From IMG/VR virus record IMGVR_UViG_3300042567_001187, positions 1 to 33,694 of that record: DNA of 33,694 nt. One strand, given 5' to 3'. Every line of letters begins with the position of its first letter. The stretch's first letter is position 1. The stretch is from a virus. This document shows positions 32,326 through 33,694 of this stretch, in pieces. The translations under genes were made by a program, and so were the position numbers. The notes under the pieces are model-generated. The model saw nothing but the letters and a program-made list of their open reading frames with translations. It did no database searches and was not told where the DNA came from.

Positions 32326-32354
32326 TTGCTTTTACCTTTTATTACAGATAGAGT
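32326..32354 (+). promoter_or_regulatory. Module promoter 30 (leaderless)
   Basis: TTGCTT, spacer TTACCTTTTATTACAGA, TAGAGT, GAAGAT, ATG (32361). Confidence 0.75.
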
Positions 32355-32360
32355 GAAGAT

Positions 32361-32624
32361 ATGAGTAAATACATCAAAAGACGCATAGCCGTTGGCATTA
32401 TCGTATTGGTGCCAGTAGCCCTGCTATTCAGCAACGTTATTGACAGCAAGTACAACTACTCGTGTCCCACTGCAAGCGTGACAGTAGAGCGAGGCGACAC
32501 ACTCTCAGGCATTACCGAAAGACACTGTAAGGGGCACACACTTCAAGCAAGTTGGGACATAGCCAATGAGCGTGGTACTAGCACGCTTGATACAGGCGAC
32601 ATCATTCAATTGAGCGATAAGTAA
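32361..32624 (+). CDS. Membrane-anchored LysM-domain protein, leaderless
   Basis: 87 aa. A basic N-terminus and one TM helix (about 8-25, AVGIIVLVPVALLFSNVI) lead into an extracytoplasmic LysM domain (about 40-85: VTVERGDTLSGITERHCKG...ASWDIANERGTSTLDTGDIIQL). LysM binds N-acetylglucosamine in peptidoglycan. Two Cys (SC, HC) may form a disulphide. A wall-associated function such as superinfection exclusion or lysis control is plausible. Start at the predicted +1. Confidence 0.8.
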   Translation: MSKYIKRRIAVGIIVLVPVALLFSNVIDSKYNYSCPTASVTVERGDTLSGITERHCKGHTLQASWDIANERGTSTLDTGDIIQLSDK

Positions 32625-32657
32625 GGTGAAGCGCAAACGCTGGGCTATGATGCGGGT

Positions 32658-33694
32658 GTGAAAAAACTCAGCCTTGATGATGACCACCTAGTCCTTGACT
32701 TTCCTTACGACCCCGAGCAGGTTGTAAAGGTTAAACAGATAAAGGGAGCCAAGTGGGACAAGGTCGCACGTGTGTGGCGAGCCCCGATGGTGAGTCTCAG
32801 CGAAGCAAGGCAGTTCGCACAGGACAACGACTTTGACATTGACCCCGAAGTCCTGTTATTCACGTTGCCTACTCACAAGAACGAGGCGAAGGGCATTAAC
32901 TACGACGGCAAATGGCTTACCATGTCTTTTGGTTATGACAGAGTAATGATTCAGTCAGTCAAACAAGTGGCAGGAGTTACTTGGGACAAGAAGACGATGG
33001 CATGGCGAGCCCCGGTTACCAGTATTGCCGACGTTGTGAAGTGGGGAGACACCTTCAAGCAACAGGTTCCTGACGAAGTTCGTGAAATGCTCAAAGAAGT
33101 AGACACATCGCTGTCGGAACTTAGAGAAGCATCACGGCTGACTGACGCCGAGATTGAAGTGTCGGGACTGACGGGAACGTTATTGCCGTATCAAAGGGCA
33201 GGGGTTGCTTACGCAAGTAACGCACGGCGCACTTTCATCGCAGACGAGATGGGCTTGGGGAAAACATTGCAAGCAATTGCGACATTGGAACATGTAGGTA
33301 ATTCGTACCCAGCGGTCGTCGTTTGCCCCGCAACACTCGTGCTGAACTGGAAAGCGGAATATAACAGGTGGCTTCCACACATCAGGGTTGCAGTCGTAAA
33401 AGACCGTAAAGAGTTTCCATCTGATTATGATGTGGTTGTTATTAGTTATTCTAACCTTAATAAGTGGGAAAAGCAACTCTCAAACCACAAGTCTTACGTT
33501 TTTGATGAGAGTCATTACTGCAAGACGCCAACAGCACAGCGAACAAAGAGTGCGGTGAAGATTGCACGTTCAGCCCCGAAGAACGGAATTGTTCTGTGTT
33601 TGACGGGAACTCCAGTTACCAACCGACCTGCCGAGTACGCAAGCCAACTAAACATTCTTGGAAAGTTAGATAAGTTCGGAGGAGAGTGGGGTTT
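32658..33694 (+). CDS. SNF2-family (SMARCAL1/HARP-like) DNA helicase, 3' truncated
   Basis: 345 residues are visible and the frame runs off the window. Two repeated N-terminal units (AKWDKVARVWRAP at 31-43 and VTWDKKTMAWRAP at 107-119) resemble HARP-like annealing-helicase modules. Helicase motifs follow: LLPYQRAG (175-182), motif I DEMGLGKT (196-203), PATLVLNWKAE (224-234), motif II DESH (283-286) and motif III LTGTP (315-319). SNF2 phage helicases remodel or anneal DNA at forks. The GTG start is 6 nt after TATGAT, consistent with leaderless expression but without a module spacer. Confidence 0.85.
   Translation, partial: MKKLSLDDDHLVLDFPYDPEQVVKVKQIKGAKWDKVARVWRAPMVSLSEARQFAQDNDFDIDPEVLLFTLPTHKNEAKGINYDGKWLTMSFGYDRVMIQSVKQVAGVTWDKKTMAWRAPVTSIADVVKWGDTFKQQVPDEVREMLKEVDTSLSELREASRLTDAEIEVSGLTGTLLPYQRAGVAYASNARRTFIADEMGLGKTLQAIATLEHVGNSYPAVVVCPATLVLNWKAEYNRWLPHIRVAVVKDRKEFPSDYDVVVISYSNLNKWEKQLSNHKSYVFDESHYCKTPTAQRTKSAVKIARSAPKNGIVLCLTGTPVTNRPAEYASQLNILGKLDKFGGEWG

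Noticed and set aside
1-33694. CRISPR arrays, tRNA genes, IS elements, integrase
   Set aside because: No regularly spaced repeat array, tRNA-like cloverleaf or transposase/integrase motif was seen; dispersed repeats are too far apart and in the wrong arrangement for CRISPR.

Overview
The window looks like part of a tailed-phage genome (or a prophage or episome derived from one) that infects an actinobacterium. The case for a phage is the end of a fibronectin-III (FN3) tail or adsorption protein, a lysis cassette, a replisome-organizer/helicase-loader pair, and dozens of small overlapping genes. The case for an actinobacterial host is a WhiB-type Fe-S regulator, a proteasome/HslV-like Ntn hydrolase, a canonical actinobacterial-type parS palindrome and heavy apparent use of leaderless mRNAs. 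Thr-rich linkers and moderate GC fit aquatic Actinobacteria, possibly an acidimicrobial host; that is inference only. No tRNA, CRISPR, integrase or IS element was seen.

Layout. 1-5.6 kb (+): adsorption protein end, a large secreted Thr-rich/FN3 protein, then lysis genes (small membrane proteins, M15 endolysin, zinc ribbon). 5.6-6.3 kb (-): two winged-helix regulators. 6.4-9.2 kb (+): metallophosphoesterase, small membrane protein, proteasome-like hydrolase, WhiB. 9.2-10.8 kb (-): replication initiation operon with two ribbon-helix-helix regulators. 10.8-11.2 kb: AT-rich and structured intergenic DNA, a candidate origin. 11.2-19.8 kb (mostly -): DUF1599-like protein, zinc-ribbon proteins, Api92-like protein, a MoxR ATPase plus VWA/metallopeptidase-like pair, and many small genes. 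19.8-33.7 kb (mostly +): about 45 small accessory genes (KTSC, DUF3846, DUF4314, HTH, zinc ribbons, LysM), a parS site, DnaA-box pairs, two structured RNA candidates, and a truncated SNF2 helicase at the right edge.

The most unusual feature is regulatory. From 14.3 kb rightward there are 30 copies of one promoter module: -35 TTGnnn, exactly 17 bp of conserved spacer (core TTACCCCTTACTACCCG), a -10 near TAGAAT, then GRAGTT. In 22 copies an ATG follows exactly 6 nt after the -10, so the predicted first transcribed base is the A of the start codon. In 7 copies there is a short 5' UTR with a ribosome binding site, or a 3- to 5-codon leaderless mini-ORF. One copy drives a noncoding RNA. The copies occur on both strands and diverge at 19.79-19.82 kb. 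None lies in the structural, lysis or replication half.

Two more dispersed signals cover the right part: a 15-26 bp asymmetric repeat with core TTCCGCCACCGT (11 copies, all in one orientation, 10.8-32.2 kb), and the heptamer CGGGGCT (about 32 copies on both strands after 11.1 kb, none noticed before). With DnaA boxes and a chromosomal-type parS, the right half looks like a coordinately controlled accessory region wired to host replication and segregation factors.
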